Shown piece by piece: positions 55,016 to 64,000 of a stretch of DNA of 64,000 nt. Position 1 is the stretch's first letter; each line of letters opens with the position of its first letter. The notes below the pieces were generated by a model. The model had not been told where the DNA came from. It did no database searches and worked only from the letters and a program-made list of their open reading frames with translations. Source of the stretch: CAYXFD01 sp964464175 (GTDB lineage: Bacteria > Cloacimonadota > Cloacimonadia > Cloacimonadales > JAJBBL01); assembly GCA_964464175.1 (NCBI GenBank), contig CAYXFD010000007.1, positions 1 through 64,000 on the forward strand. Reading direction: 5' to 3'. A program made the position numbers and the translations under genes.

Positions 55016-57534
55016 TATCTTATTAGAACGATAGTTCCTTTAGAAACTTCACCCTTTTCGGAAGAGACGACGTAAAAATAAACTCCACTACCGCATTTAT
55101 TTCCACTGCTGTTATTGCCATTCCAGGAGAAACGGAAAAAGCTGTCTTCTTCCAGAGTAATAACGAGGTCTCCGTTCAAATTATAGATCCGGCAAGTATT
55201 CTTTCCTTGAGGCAAATCATTTATATTATAGGAGTTATCACGATTTGCTATAACAATTGTTTCGCCTTCATCCGGCTTGAAAGGATTGGGAAAAGCTACA
55301 GTCTTGGAGAGCGGAACGTCATCTTCTTTATAAAGTCTCCCGATAACCACGGTATGGAGCCCTTCATCTGTTCCGATGTAGAGGTTGCCGCTATAGGGTT
55401 CGTATTCCAGGGTTGTGATCCTGTTGGAGATTAGGGGTGAATTGTCCGTATTATAAATTGTATAACGGTCAGTATCCAGATCATATACGGTAATACCGTT
55501 AGCTTCGCTGCCGATCCAGATCCGGTTAAAAGGATCAATCAAAATGGCGGTAGGAAAAGTAGGGGCAGCCCCGAAAAGCCTCTCTTCATCGACAAAATAG
55601 AGTCTGTCTCTCTGCCATTGGTTTCCTGACCACCTTTCTCTCTTGATGGTTGTTCCATATCGATACCAATATTCGGAATTTGTATCAAACGTATAAAGAC
55701 CACTTTCGGCAGCTATCCAGACTTCTTCTCCGAAATGGGTAACACGGGATTCAATGCCATAGATATGGGTGTCGGTTGCGACCGGAGGTTTACGCCAGAA
55801 GTCTCCCGCTTGATATGACTGAGGGATAGTAGGGGAGTCCCAATAACGGATCCCTGAATTATAACAGCCAAAGAAGATCTTATCGGAGGTATGATGGATC
55901 TTGATGACATCACTAAAATCCGGTAAAGGATCATAAATCTGGAAAGATGCTATTGGTTCAATAGAATTCGGGTTCTCGACAGCATCAATATCAAGAACGA
56001 AAATTCCGCCGCTATAATTAGATATCCAGATATTTCCATCTCTGTCTGTAGTGATCTCTCCAATCTCATTAGCATTCAAGCCATTTTTATCGGTATAGAC
56101 ATACCACTGATCTTTATCCTCGTCGAAGACGGTGATCCCAAATCCCCAGCTTCCAAACCATTTGCGGTTTCTTTTATCCACAGCGACCCTGAAGATGATA
56201 TTGCTTTCGTTTATCGGGCTGTAGCGGGCGGTGTAATTAGTCCAGATCTCTCCATCGAAAGCGGAAACACCCCGGGTGCCTTTGCGGTTTACCCCGCTGC
56301 CCTCAAAACCATTGACTATCCAGGCATACCCCTGTTCATCAATGGCAATATCGGTGATATTGCTTGCGACGATACTGTTTGGCTGTCGATTATGCCAGAC
56401 ATTGTCCTGCAGAAAATAAAATCCCGCATCCCAGGAATAAGCATAGATGGTGTTATCCTTTTCAAAAAAGCCTTTAAATTTCGAAGTCTTGAGACCTGTT
56501 ATTTCTTCCATCCAGTTATCCCGGGACCAGGTCTGAAATGAACCGTCAGAGGAGATTTTTGTTATAGCTGTACGCTGAGTAGTGGCATCGCTAATATTCA
56601 AAAGGTTATCATCCCATACTCCGTAAGAGAACCAGATGTTATCAGAACCATCAATGAACACGGAGATAATCTCATTAGAGAGTAATAGACTGTTATCCTG
56701 ATGGAAAACTGACCACTCAGCCAGAGTATTGATATTATCAATCCTTGCCAGACCTCCCCGTGTAGCTGCCACAATTGTGTTATCTATTACAGATACGGCA
56801 TTGATAAAATTTCCGGGCAGGGGAGAGTTATCAGTGAAAAAATGCTGCCAGGCAGCAGGATCATTAATAGCAGAGAGATGTACATAGTTCAGTCCGTTAT
56901 TGGTACCGCAGATAAGATATCCATCGTCTGAGAGTGCTAAAGCTTTAACCTGATTGGAGGTCAGTCCATTATGAGGACCGTATTGTCCTGTCGGTAATGG
57001 ATAAGGGAATTGTTCGGCATCTTTCAGTACTGTCAGGCCTTGATCTGTTCCCACAAAGATTAGAGAATCACTATTTACGATGGCATTGATCTTTTCTGTA
57101 GGTAAGCCGGTGACTTGATTGATCGGGATCAGAAATTCTGCATTTTTCATCCGGTTTATTCCTGCTTTGAATGTTCCGAGCAGCAATGTTTCGGATGAAG
57201 ACATATATGAAACAGCTCTGATATCAATATCTTGTAACCCATCTTTTATGGAATAGTTTTTTATAAAGCTGTCTGTCTCAAAATCATAGACTACCAGTCC
57301 TCCCCAGGTTGCCAGATAGAGCTTGTTTTCGAGCAAGAGTATGTCATAGACGTGAGTGGTGTTAGTATAAAGTTGCCAGTTAATTACGGCAGAAATATTG
57401 ATTACCATGAATACAGCAAGCAGAATCAGTAATAATCTCATTGAAAAGGCATTGGAAGGATAAAACCTTTTCCAGAATATCTTTTGTGATTTACGCTTCT
57501 CACCCTGAGTAAAGTTTTGAAATGCTCTCATCAT
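55015..57534 (-). CDS. Secreted beta-propeller protein with T9SS-type C-terminal domain
   Basis: About 839 residues from ATG 57534, which overlaps the stop of the WecA-like gene (ATGA) and has GGAG 8 bases upstream; a longer frame to 57678 runs inside that gene and is rejected. A hydrophobic signal segment (MRLLLILLAVFMVINISAV) begins about 31 residues in. The middle is a run of two-component-regulator-type propeller blades (W-x-G-x-x-x-G, D-R-D-G-N-I-W-I-S). The last 80 residues (AFPNPFKPDEGE, CRIYNLNGDLV, SGVYFYVV) are the FlgD-like sorting domain. Surface or secreted; ligand unknown. Confidence 0.82.
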   Translation of the reverse strand: MMRAFQNFTQGEKRKSQKIFWKRFYPSNAFSMRLLLILLAVFMVINISAVINWQLYTNTTHVYDILLLENKLYLATWGGLVVYDFETDSFIKNYSIKDGLQDIDIRAVSYMSSSETLLLGTFKAGINRMKNAEFLIPINQVTGLPTEKINAIVNSDSLIFVGTDQGLTVLKDAEQFPYPLPTGQYGPHNGLTSNQVKALALSDDGYLICGTNNGLNYVHLSAINDPAAWQHFFTDNSPLPGNFINAVSVIDNTIVAATRGGLARIDNINTLAEWSVFHQDNSLLLSNEIISVFIDGSDNIWFSYGVWDDNLLNISDATTQRTAITKISSDGSFQTWSRDNWMEEITGLKTSKFKGFFEKDNTIYAYSWDAGFYFLQDNVWHNRQPNSIVASNITDIAIDEQGYAWIVNGFEGSGVNRKGTRGVSAFDGEIWTNYTARYSPINESNIIFRVAVDKRNRKWFGSWGFGITVFDEDKDQWYVYTDKNGLNANEIGEITTDRDGNIWISNYSGGIFVLDIDAVENPNSIEPIASFQIYDPLPDFSDVIKIHHTSDKIFFGCYNSGIRYWDSPTIPQSYQAGDFWRKPPVATDTHIYGIESRVTHFGEEVWIAAESGLYTFDTNSEYWYRYGTTIKRERWSGNQWQRDRLYFVDEERLFGAAPTFPTAILIDPFNRIWIGSEANGITVYDLDTDRYTIYNTDNSPLISNRITTLEYEPYSGNLYIGTDEGLHTVVIGRLYKEDDVPLSKTVAFPNPFKPDEGETIVIANRDNSYNINDLPQGKNTCRIYNLNGDLVITLEEDSFFRFSWNGNNSSGNKCGSGVYFYVVSSEKGEVSKGTIVLIR

Positions 57535-58580
57535 TTTAATAACTCCTTCTTTGCTATGAAGTATATTACTACGAAAACAATAATTGCCAGACAGATAAGA
57601 ATTGTAAAGAGAAGATTTTTGTCTGCGAAAGAAAAACCGAGAGCTATCAGTCCGAAAAGGAAGGTTATGAAATAACAAATATAATTTATGGTTCTTGGAG
57701 TTAAACCACGCTTAAGCATCTTGTGATGCAGATGATGCTGATCACGGGTGAAAATTCCTTTACGGTGTTTGAGTCTTCGAAGAATTGCTAAGAGCGTATC
57801 GGAGAGGGGAATAAACATCAGAAGAATGGGAATAAGCAGAGTCATTGCCGCAATCCCTTTGTATTGAGCAGTACCGGCTATAGTAACAGCAGCAATAAAA
57901 AAACCGATGAACTGACTCCCAGTATCTCCTAGAAATATTTTTGCCGGGGGAAAGTTGAAAAAAATGAACGCTAAATTAGCAGCAAAGAGGAGAAGAGATA
58001 GATTAAAAAGGTAGGGATTACTGAAGCGGTAACCGATAATAATAAGAATAGCTGAGACAATTACAGCAATGCCGGTAGCTAAACCGTCAAGTCCGTCTAT
58101 CAGATTAAAGGAGTTGATCAAGAGCAAAAACCAGCCAATCGTAACGGGGAAAGAGATAATACCGAGGGAGATGGCATCGTTCCAGGGGTTGGTCAAGAGA
58201 GTGATACGAAACCCACCCCAAAACATAAAGATCGCCAGGACAATCTGCATCATGAGTTTCCAGCCAGCCGAGAGATGGTATTTGTCATCGAAGAACCCAG
58301 CTATCAGAATTCCGCAGGAACCGGCAATAAATACCAGAAAGTTGGGGAAAGCAACAGTATTAGCCATAAAAAGATGTCTAAACAACATTACCGCCAGTAT
58401 CGGCAGGGCTACAGCAAAGCCCCCACACAAGGGTCTCGAGACTTTATGTACACTATGTTCGTCAGGGTGATCAAGCAGATTGAACCTGTTTGCTCCTTTT
58501 ATCACTACCGGAACCAGAAGCAGCGTAGCAATAAAGGTAAAAGCGAAACTGACAGCTACTGCCAGTAAATTTATCTCCAT
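57531..58580 (-). CDS. WecA/MraY-family undecaprenyl-phosphate sugar-1-phosphate transferase
   Basis: A 349-residue integral membrane enzyme with about ten helices. HKVSRPLCGGFAV, FFDDKYHLSAGWKL (DD pair), NSFNLIDGLDGLATG and FLGDTGSQFIGFF are the catalytic signatures; RDQHHLHHKMLKRG matches the WecA/TagO subgroup (HIHHxL) rather than MraY. It loads GlcNAc-1-P or a similar sugar onto undecaprenyl phosphate, the first step for surface glycans. It is followed, in overlap, by the propeller gene. Confidence 0.92.
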   Translation of the reverse strand: MEINLLAVAVSFAFTFIATLLLVPVVIKGANRFNLLDHPDEHSVHKVSRPLCGGFAVALPILAVMLFRHLFMANTVAFPNFLVFIAGSCGILIAGFFDDKYHLSAGWKLMMQIVLAIFMFWGGFRITLLTNPWNDAISLGIISFPVTIGWFLLLINSFNLIDGLDGLATGIAVIVSAILIIIGYRFSNPYLFNLSLLLFAANLAFIFFNFPPAKIFLGDTGSQFIGFFIAAVTIAGTAQYKGIAAMTLLIPILLMFIPLSDTLLAILRRLKHRKGIFTRDQHHLHHKMLKRGLTPRTINYICYFITFLFGLIALGFSFADKNLLFTILICLAIIVFVVIYFIAKKELLK

Positions 58581-58674
58581 ACTCTTAGCTCATCCCTTGA
58601 ATTATCTGAACAGTTCAAGAGAATGACCGGTTTTTCCCGGCTGTTCTTCTCTGGAACATGATCATACCCTCTCT

Positions 58675-59814
58675 TTATTTATTATAGATCTCTTCATACC
58701 TTCTTGCGAAACCAGTCAAGTCAAAGATTGTCCTGCTTTTGGTCAATGAATTTTGACTCCAGTTTTCCAGTTCTCCCTTTCTATGTGGTAATTCTGATAG
58801 TATTCTTCTAAAGCGTATGTGATCATCGACAGAAACCAAAATTCCGTTTTGATTGTCAACAAGCTCATTATTTCCTTTGATATCGGAAGCAATAACGGGG
58901 AGACCCAGACTCATAGCTTCCAGGATCGATATAGACAAACCTTCCCAATGAGAATAGAGGACAAAGACATCGATATTCATTAACCAATACTCAATATTGT
59001 TCTGCCAGCCCGGCATTAATATCTGCCGGTTCATACCGGCAGAAGTTACCAAATCATAACATCTGTCCCAGAGCTCTCCGTCTCCGATGAAAACAAACTT
59101 GATCTGAGGATTCTCACGGCAGACGGAGATAGCCACTTTTGTCAGATTAACGATATTTTTGGCTCTGGTGAAACGGGCTACAGTTCCAAAGACAAAGAAA
59201 CCGGCTAAATCGGGGTTTGATTTAACAGGGGAAACCATACCCTTCGAAGAGTATTTACGTGGACTTATTGAGAGTTTAGGTTCAATACCATTGTAAACCG
59301 TAAGTATTTTACGGGGATTAACGAGTTTTTTCCTTAGTATCCAATTTCTTTCATAATGATTAACTACTACCAGATAATCACAGAAGAAAGAGGCAAGTAT
59401 TTCCAGAGATAAATAGAGATACCTGGCAACAATGAATTGATGAGAGTGAAAAGGGAAGCCGTGAACAGTATGTATGATTCTTTTCACACCGGCAATTCTG
59501 GCAGCTATTCTTCCCAAAAACCCGGTTTTTGAAGAATGGGTATGAACGATATCAAACCGATACTCTCTGCAAAGAAGAAAGATATGGATTAGGGCAACCG
59601 GATCCCATAGTGACAAATTTCTTCTCAAAGATTTCACCGGAAGATAGTTATAGCCTTCTTCTTTAAGTCTGTTAACGAGAGGTCCATCAGGTTTACAGAT
59701 GACATAGATTTCATACCGATCTTTATCAAGAGCATTGAGCAGCAACAGCATCATCTTCTGTACTCCGGATAGTATCGGTAAAAGCTGGATGTGAAGTAAC
59801 TTGATCTTTCCCAT
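58675..59814 (-). CDS. Family 4 glycosyltransferase
   Basis: A 379-residue GT-B enzyme with SGVQKMMLLLLNAL in the acceptor loop, HTHSSKTGFLGRIAARIAG, HTVHGFPF, and a donor lobe with GTVARFTRAKN and SHWEGLSISILEAMSLGLPVIASD (E-x7-E motif). It shares the N-terminal pattern with the gene at 25040-26209. Its start shares one base with the stop of the upstream glycosyltransferase gene. Sugar unknown; it acts on the WecA-initiated lipid-linked glycan by inference. Confidence 0.9.
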   Translation of the reverse strand: MGKIKLLHIQLLPILSGVQKMMLLLLNALDKDRYEIYVICKPDGPLVNRLKEEGYNYLPVKSLRRNLSLWDPVALIHIFLLCREYRFDIVHTHSSKTGFLGRIAARIAGVKRIIHTVHGFPFHSHQFIVARYLYLSLEILASFFCDYLVVVNHYERNWILRKKLVNPRKILTVYNGIEPKLSISPRKYSSKGMVSPVKSNPDLAGFFVFGTVARFTRAKNIVNLTKVAISVCRENPQIKFVFIGDGELWDRCYDLVTSAGMNRQILMPGWQNNIEYWLMNIDVFVLYSHWEGLSISILEAMSLGLPVIASDIKGNNELVDNQNGILVSVDDHIRFRRILSELPHRKGELENWSQNSLTKSRTIFDLTGFARRYEEIYNK

Positions 59815-61184
59815 TATTTTCCGTTCAGTTCTTTAAGAGCTGAAATAAATCTTTCAGTCTGTTTCTCTCTGGAAAACTCTTCAACATGAGAAATGTTACT
59901 CTTCAAAACGGAACTATCTGTCAGCTTTCTGACTTCTAAAACATCATTGTGAGCTTCAATGATCAACTCTGAGATTTTCTTGGTATCCTCCATTGGGCAG
60001 AAGTAGTGCTTTTTCTCCAGACAGAGGATTTCTGATATTTCCGCCTGGTCCGGGATCATTGCCAGAATCGGCTTTCTGCTTCTAAGATATTCGAACACCT
60101 TACTGGTAAGAACCCCTTTTCCTTCTTTTGCAGGTAAAAAGAGAAGCAGAAGATCGCTTTTCATGATCTCTGTGATCACTTCTTTGTGGGGGATAGCCGG
60201 AACAATAGACAAATGATCAGCAAGCTCTTTAGAAGTTAGCAGAGAAATCATGTCCTTATGATAATTACCGAAAAACCGAACTTTTAAACCTGAAGGTAAT
60301 GCCTTTACTCTGAGTAAATGTTTCATTGCTTCAATAAAGTATTCGGGAGTTCGTGGCGGATAAAGATTACCTGTATAAGTAAAAAAAACTTCATCAGGTT
60401 GTTTTGTTTTTTCGTCGCTTGTTTTGAGAGAATTGTTTATCGCATTGGCTTCTGAGAAATCATCCTCGTCATAGCCATTATAGATAGTAATGACCTTATC
60501 TCTACTGATCTCTGGAAATCGTTCTAGCAACTCACTTTTCATTATTCTGCCGACAGTTGTTACCAGAGAGGCTTTTTTAAGTATTTTTCTTTCCCAGACA
60601 GCAGCAGCTTTACGGTGAATAAGGGTAAGATATTGTCGACCCGGGGAGCATGTCCAATGATCCCGGTAATCAATAATTAAAGGGATACCGCTCTGTTTAC
60701 TTAGCTTGTAACCAATTAATCCGGCTGTATAAGGACCGAGGCTGCTCATAATGTAATCGTACCGCTTTTCCCCGATTAAATCAAAGCCCTTTTTACAGGC
60801 AAAAGGTAACCATCCAATCTTTTCATCAGGGAAAAACAGTCCTTTTACTAATCTCCTAAGGGAATCGGAAAAAGAGAAATAGATCTTCATCTTCTGGTGA
60901 TTAGACAGGTTTTTTCTTTTGCCGAATCGTTTTCTAAATCGGGAGAGGATATGATTAAGGAAATAGAACAAAGAAATTATCTCTATCGTATTAGTGCGGT
61001 AAATATTATCCGTTTTACACTCTTCTGCCAGTTCATGGTCGTAAGAGTGATAGATGATGTTACCAACACTGATGACATCAACGTCCCAGCCGGAGCGGGT
61101 AAGATACTTGACCAGTTTTCCCAGCCTGATAGAAGCTGGACCACCCAGGGGGGGAAAATAATAAGCTATAAGGAGAAGTCTCAT
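59814..61184 (-). CDS. Family 4 glycosyltransferase (WbuB-like)
   Basis: A 456-residue protein starting MRLLLIAYYFPPLGGPASIRL, the GT4 loop of the WbuB group, with a long hydrophobic-helical N-domain insert, DYRDHWTCSPG, VTTVGRIMKSELLERF and a C-terminal donor lobe (FTYTGNLYPPRTPEY, VLTSKVFEYLRSRKPILAM). The E-x7-E motif is less regular (KVFEYLRSRK). It is probably a cytoplasmic-face transferase of the second glycan cluster. Confidence 0.85.
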   Translation of the reverse strand: MRLLLIAYYFPPLGGPASIRLGKLVKYLTRSGWDVDVISVGNIIYHSYDHELAEECKTDNIYRTNTIEIISLFYFLNHILSRFRKRFGKRKNLSNHQKMKIYFSFSDSLRRLVKGLFFPDEKIGWLPFACKKGFDLIGEKRYDYIMSSLGPYTAGLIGYKLSKQSGIPLIIDYRDHWTCSPGRQYLTLIHRKAAAVWERKILKKASLVTTVGRIMKSELLERFPEISRDKVITIYNGYDEDDFSEANAINNSLKTSDEKTKQPDEVFFTYTGNLYPPRTPEYFIEAMKHLLRVKALPSGLKVRFFGNYHKDMISLLTSKELADHLSIVPAIPHKEVITEIMKSDLLLLFLPAKEGKGVLTSKVFEYLRSRKPILAMIPDQAEISEILCLEKKHYFCPMEDTKKISELIIEAHNDVLEVRKLTDSSVLKSNISHVEEFSREKQTERFISALKELNGK

Positions 61185-61318
61185 CTATCCTAAGATAACC
61201 GGTAGGCTGACTGGTTTTCTGTCTGTTGAAAAATCTTGAGATCCTGTTCCGGTAAAAGTAGTGAAGATAATTTCATTCATTGATTTACTAAGTTTGTGGC
61301 AGTAAGAGAATTTTTCGC

Positions 61319-63034
61319 CTATTCTTCTTCTTCAATTTCCAGATATATCTGGTCATCAAATGGAGCCTGTAAAATGACGGTTTCACCTTTTTTGACATTT
61401 TCGAGAGTAACCGATTTTCCACTGATCTTTCCTTTTCCCTTAATGATCTTTTTTATTGTCCGGTTTCCGAAAAGCGAAAAAGTGATCATAGATACTTTTT
61501 CCGGGAACTCTACCGAGATCAGATCATCTTCGATTTTGACCTCAGTTTTTGCTCTGAGATTCCACCATTGGGCTATCTGGGCAAAGGTTCCGCAGAAACA
61601 ATTCGTTTGGGAAAATAAGCGCAAAATGTATTCTAAAAGCTGGGAATTGTAACGAATATCGTTGAAATTGGAGATCGAAAAATCAAAAGTCAGCAGACCG
61701 TTGGTTTTCTGGATATTAGCTACCATGTCCTCGATCAAAGATTGAGCCCTTTCTTTGGAAAGGACACTATATTTGCTCAAGCGCAGCATAGTATCGGAAA
61801 AGGAAAGAGGTATCTCCCAATGCTGCATAGTTTTCTCAGGGTGAAAAGGCTTGTAGGGAAAAGCAATTCCGTGCCGGAAACCACAATGCTCCTGTAAGGA
61901 CATTGTGGAATCATATAACAGATCCATCGAATCATGAATATCGGTCGTACAGGGGTTATCATATTGAAAATGCACATGTCTGATTCCCTTAACTTTTTCC
62001 CCGATAGTATTGGATAACATATTGATCTGACTGACCAGTTCTTTGTCTTTATGTGAATTATAGGAGGCGAGCAGGGCGATCTCGTTATCTTCTTTCTTGA
62101 GCCGCATCAACTCGTCTTGTAGATCGGGGTCTTTCAGTGAATAATCAATATCTAAAGGATTCTTCTTCTTCTCAGAAGCACCGAAAAAGTAGGTGGCTTT
62201 AACTTTATGTTCATGCAAGATTTCTGCAATCTCTTCGAAATTCCAATAAACCTCGAAGTTAGTTATCAAATAGTTGATCTTCTCTTTGATATTCTGGAAA
62301 AGAGTTCCCCATTTGAAGACTATAAGAAGTTTCAGATCAGTGAAGAAAGAAGTAATCAGATTCGCTGCGTGCCATTTCTGAAGGGAATCAATGTTATGAC
62401 TAACGGCAAAAGCATATTCCTCTCCTTGGGGCCATAGTTCCTTTTTTATTAAGAAAGATAGCGGATTATTCGAGACTGCCTCATGAAGAAAACTGTCGAT
62501 CATCCATAAAAGAGAATTAACATAAGGATAGCCTTTGTAGCCAATCAAAGGAAGATTATTATCGGGTATATTACCGTGGATATCGTGTGGGTGTGAGACT
62601 GTATCTTCATAACCGGATAGATGAAAGAAAATATTGCCGATAACATCGAAGTTGTACTGCCCCCAAAAGATATCGTTTACCTTGTAAGTAAGTAAAGGGT
62701 ATTGGAATTCTTTTTCAGAAATGATCGGTACTATTGAAAAGAGTTTTATCTCCTGAAGTTTCGCGATAATCTCCTCCTGGCTGAATTTACCGGCTGATAG
62801 CAGGTCTGTTTCTGCTTTGATAAAAAAGACGGTAGGATTCTTAGTAAATTGCTGCTTTTCTTCGGAAGAGGGTTCCAATAAACCGTAAAAAAAGATCAAC
62901 TCATTCTTTCTTAATTCACCTATCATATCGATAAAGCGGAAGGGATAACCAAGGGTTTCAAAGATGAAACTAAAGGTATATTTGATGACTTCTGAGTATC
63001 TTTCTAATTTGCGGTCAATCATGATCGCGATCAT
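61319..63034 (-). CDS. Polysaccharide-deacetylase-like protein
   Basis: A 571-residue protein. The N-terminal 200 residues resemble the DUF7033-type domain found before carbohydrate esterases. AFAVSHNIDSLQ (about 208-219) corresponds to the L-T-H-D-V-D metal site of such proteins, but with Asn214 in place of the first Asp. A later GIRHVHFQYDNPCTTDIH block and FRHGIAFPYKPFHPEK fit the deacetylase barrel. A C-terminal beta domain follows (from about 495). No signal peptide. It may be an inactive or altered member. It ends the second glycan cluster. Confidence 0.72.
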   Translation of the reverse strand: MIAIMIDRKLERYSEVIKYTFSFIFETLGYPFRFIDMIGELRKNELIFFYGLLEPSSEEKQQFTKNPTVFFIKAETDLLSAGKFSQEEIIAKLQEIKLFSIVPIISEKEFQYPLLTYKVNDIFWGQYNFDVIGNIFFHLSGYEDTVSHPHDIHGNIPDNNLPLIGYKGYPYVNSLLWMIDSFLHEAVSNNPLSFLIKKELWPQGEEYAFAVSHNIDSLQKWHAANLITSFFTDLKLLIVFKWGTLFQNIKEKINYLITNFEVYWNFEEIAEILHEHKVKATYFFGASEKKKNPLDIDYSLKDPDLQDELMRLKKEDNEIALLASYNSHKDKELVSQINMLSNTIGEKVKGIRHVHFQYDNPCTTDIHDSMDLLYDSTMSLQEHCGFRHGIAFPYKPFHPEKTMQHWEIPLSFSDTMLRLSKYSVLSKERAQSLIEDMVANIQKTNGLLTFDFSISNFNDIRYNSQLLEYILRLFSQTNCFCGTFAQIAQWWNLRAKTEVKIEDDLISVEFPEKVSMITFSLFGNRTIKKIIKGKGKISGKSVTLENVKKGETVILQAPFDDQIYLEIEEEE

Positions 63035-63392
63035 ATCAGTCTCTGCTCCCCTGGATTTTTTATGACATTTATAGATAACCCCTATTCTTTGTCAACTGAG
63101 TAAATTACCTTAGTATCCCTTGCTTTATAGTGTACTTGAGAATAGAACTGACCTGCCCCTAAAGAAGAGACCTCATTTTCCGATTATCTATTAGTGATAT
63201 AGTCTTCCCACACAACCATAAATTACCACTGCGGGATCGATATCCGAGATCTGAACTGCAGTTTCACTTTAATAATTCCTGTTCAGTTAGTAATCAAAAG
63301 AGTATTTATTATGTCTTGACTGATTATGATTAGAAAATATTTAGTTCTGATTGAATAATAGTCAGGAAACAGACCGAAATTTGGAGGTTTTT
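63035..63392. other. 358-bp divergent intergenic region
   Basis: Contains the leader of the lysine aminomutase gene and the start region of the deacetylase-like gene. TTGACT near 63317 is a possible -35 element, but no convincing -10 was found. I looked for an adenosylcobalamin riboswitch box and saw none. Confidence 0.45.
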
Positions 63393-64000
63393 TTGCTTAA
63401 ACTTAACATAGAAAAAGCAAGGATTGACGAAGCAAAGAGATACGCCCGGGAGATAACTGAGTCTTTCAAGGATCTACTCGAAAACTATAGTTCAGTTACG
63501 ATTGAGCGAACTGTTGTGCGGCTGTTCGGTATTGACGGAGCATTGCCGAATGGAGAACCTCTGCCGAATGTTGTGGTAGAGCATCTGCAGACAAGAAATG
63601 CCCTGGAGAGGGGTGCAGCCTATTGGTTGGCGAATGGCGTACTCTCTTTGGATATTAATGTTCAGCAACTTGCGGAAAAGATTGCTGATGGAGAGATAGA
63701 CCTCACTCTTCTTCCAGCTCAGACTCCGGAAAAGATTTATGTCGTTATGGAAAGCTTTGTCGATGAAATGCTCAAAAGAATTAAGAAGCAGCGCCAATTT
63801 AGAGAGGATACCATTGCCAGATTAGGCAAAAGAAAACAACCGGCAATTTACGTAATTGTAGCCACAGGAAACATCTATGAAGATGTAATACAGGCGAAAG
63901 CGTCAGCCAGACAGGGTGCGGATATTATTGCCGTTATCCGTTCCACTGCCCAGTCACTTTTAGACTATGTTCCTTATGGGGCTACTACAAAAGGTTTCGG
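63393..64000 (+). CDS. kamD: Lysine 5,6-aminomutase alpha subunit, 5' part
   Basis: The frame starts with TTG 63393, 5 bases after GGAGGT, and runs off the right edge, giving about 202 residues. VTIERTVVRLFGIDGALPNGEPLPNVVV, RGAAYWLANGV and ATGNIYEDVIQAKASARQGADIIAVIRST plus SLLDYVPYGATTKGFG match KamD, the PLP/adenosylcobalamin-dependent enzyme that moves the epsilon-amino group of beta-lysine (and D-lysine) in lysine fermentation. The beta subunit should follow just past the edge. It fits the amino-acid fermenting lifestyle suggested elsewhere. Confidence 0.9.
   Translation, partial: MLKLNIEKARIDEAKRYAREITESFKDLLENYSSVTIERTVVRLFGIDGALPNGEPLPNVVVEHLQTRNALERGAAYWLANGVLSLDINVQQLAEKIADGEIDLTLLPAQTPEKIYVVMESFVDEMLKRIKKQRQFREDTIARLGKRKQPAIYVIVATGNIYEDVIQAKASARQGADIIAVIRSTAQSLLDYVPYGATTKGF

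Noticed and set aside
57535..57678. The longer 5' extension of the propeller protein gene
   Set aside because: It runs inside the WecA-like gene, carries no signal peptide at its start, and the ATGA overlap with GGAG gives a much better start at 57534.
63059..63392. An adenosylcobalamin or lysine riboswitch before the aminomutase gene
   Set aside because: No B12-box or lysine-riboswitch core could be recognised by eye.

Overview
The window looks like the chromosome of an anaerobic, Gram-negative-type fermenter, most likely Cloacimonadota (Cloacimonetes) or a close relative in the FCB group. The basis is inference from content: a PorV/PorQ-like outer-membrane protein, secreted proteins ending in a FlgD-like/type IX (T9SS-type) sorting domain, a very large GLUG-motif surface protein, a 2-hydroxyacyl-CoA dehydratase-like protein, and the start of a lysine 5,6-aminomutase gene at the right edge. 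No rRNA or other decisive phylogenetic marker was read, so the assignment is tentative.

Layout. 1-3.85 kb: 3'-truncated giant surface protein (minus strand) with 237-bp tandem repeats. 3.85-6.0 kb: a decayed small HTH gene, then an S41-type protease. 6.26 kb: tRNA-Leu(CAA). 6.45-19.1 kb: a plus-strand envelope-flavoured block: PorV-like protein, M6 metalloprotease with sorting domain, three tandem paralogous small membrane proteins, hutH, a TPR lipoprotein, a membrane protein and truA. 19.1-24.1 kb: a degenerating island holding a broken formylglycine-generating-enzyme-like gene, a broken YhfC-like membrane protease gene, a 47-codon ORF with a strong ribosome binding site, one intact lipoprotein gene, and duplicated pieces of the truA end and of the 47-codon ORF. 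24.1-31.5 kb: surface polysaccharide cluster on the minus strand (three glycosyltransferases, O-antigen ligase/polymerase-like, flippase, Wzz-like).

31.7-42.0 kb: mainly housekeeping genes on the minus strand: nth, sirtuin, UDP-GlcNAc 2-epimerase, MlaF-like ATPase, mtaB, purN, aspS, a 2-hydroxyacyl-CoA dehydratase-family protein and an ABC-F protein. 42.19 kb: tRNA-Pro(GGG). 42.7-49.7 kb: a restriction-modification island with two complete type II systems (TdeIII-like and MjaI-like), an arsC/methyltransferase pair between them, and a protein combining a possible EVE/PUA-like N-terminus with a PD-(D/E)XK nuclease domain. 49.9-53.7 kb: a DUF4476 secreted protein, a SAM methyltransferase and a hybrid histidine-kinase-like protein lacking its phospho-acceptor histidine. 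53.9-63.0 kb: aroB, a beta-propeller secreted protein with sorting domain, a WecA/MraY-like sugar-phosphate transferase, two glycosyltransferases and a polysaccharide-deacetylase-like protein. 63.39 kb to the edge: 5' part of the lysine 5,6-aminomutase alpha-subunit gene.

How the parts fit. The two polysaccharide clusters plus the WecA-like initiator and wecB can supply a lipid-linked glycan pathway (initiation, assembly, flipping, polymerisation, length control). The PorV-like protein and the secreted proteins with FlgD-like tails fit a type IX-like export route. The restriction block is the main accessory region. The most unusual items are the methyltransferase fused to a catalytically incomplete SNase-like domain, the nuclease protein beside it, and the rearranged truA duplicate.
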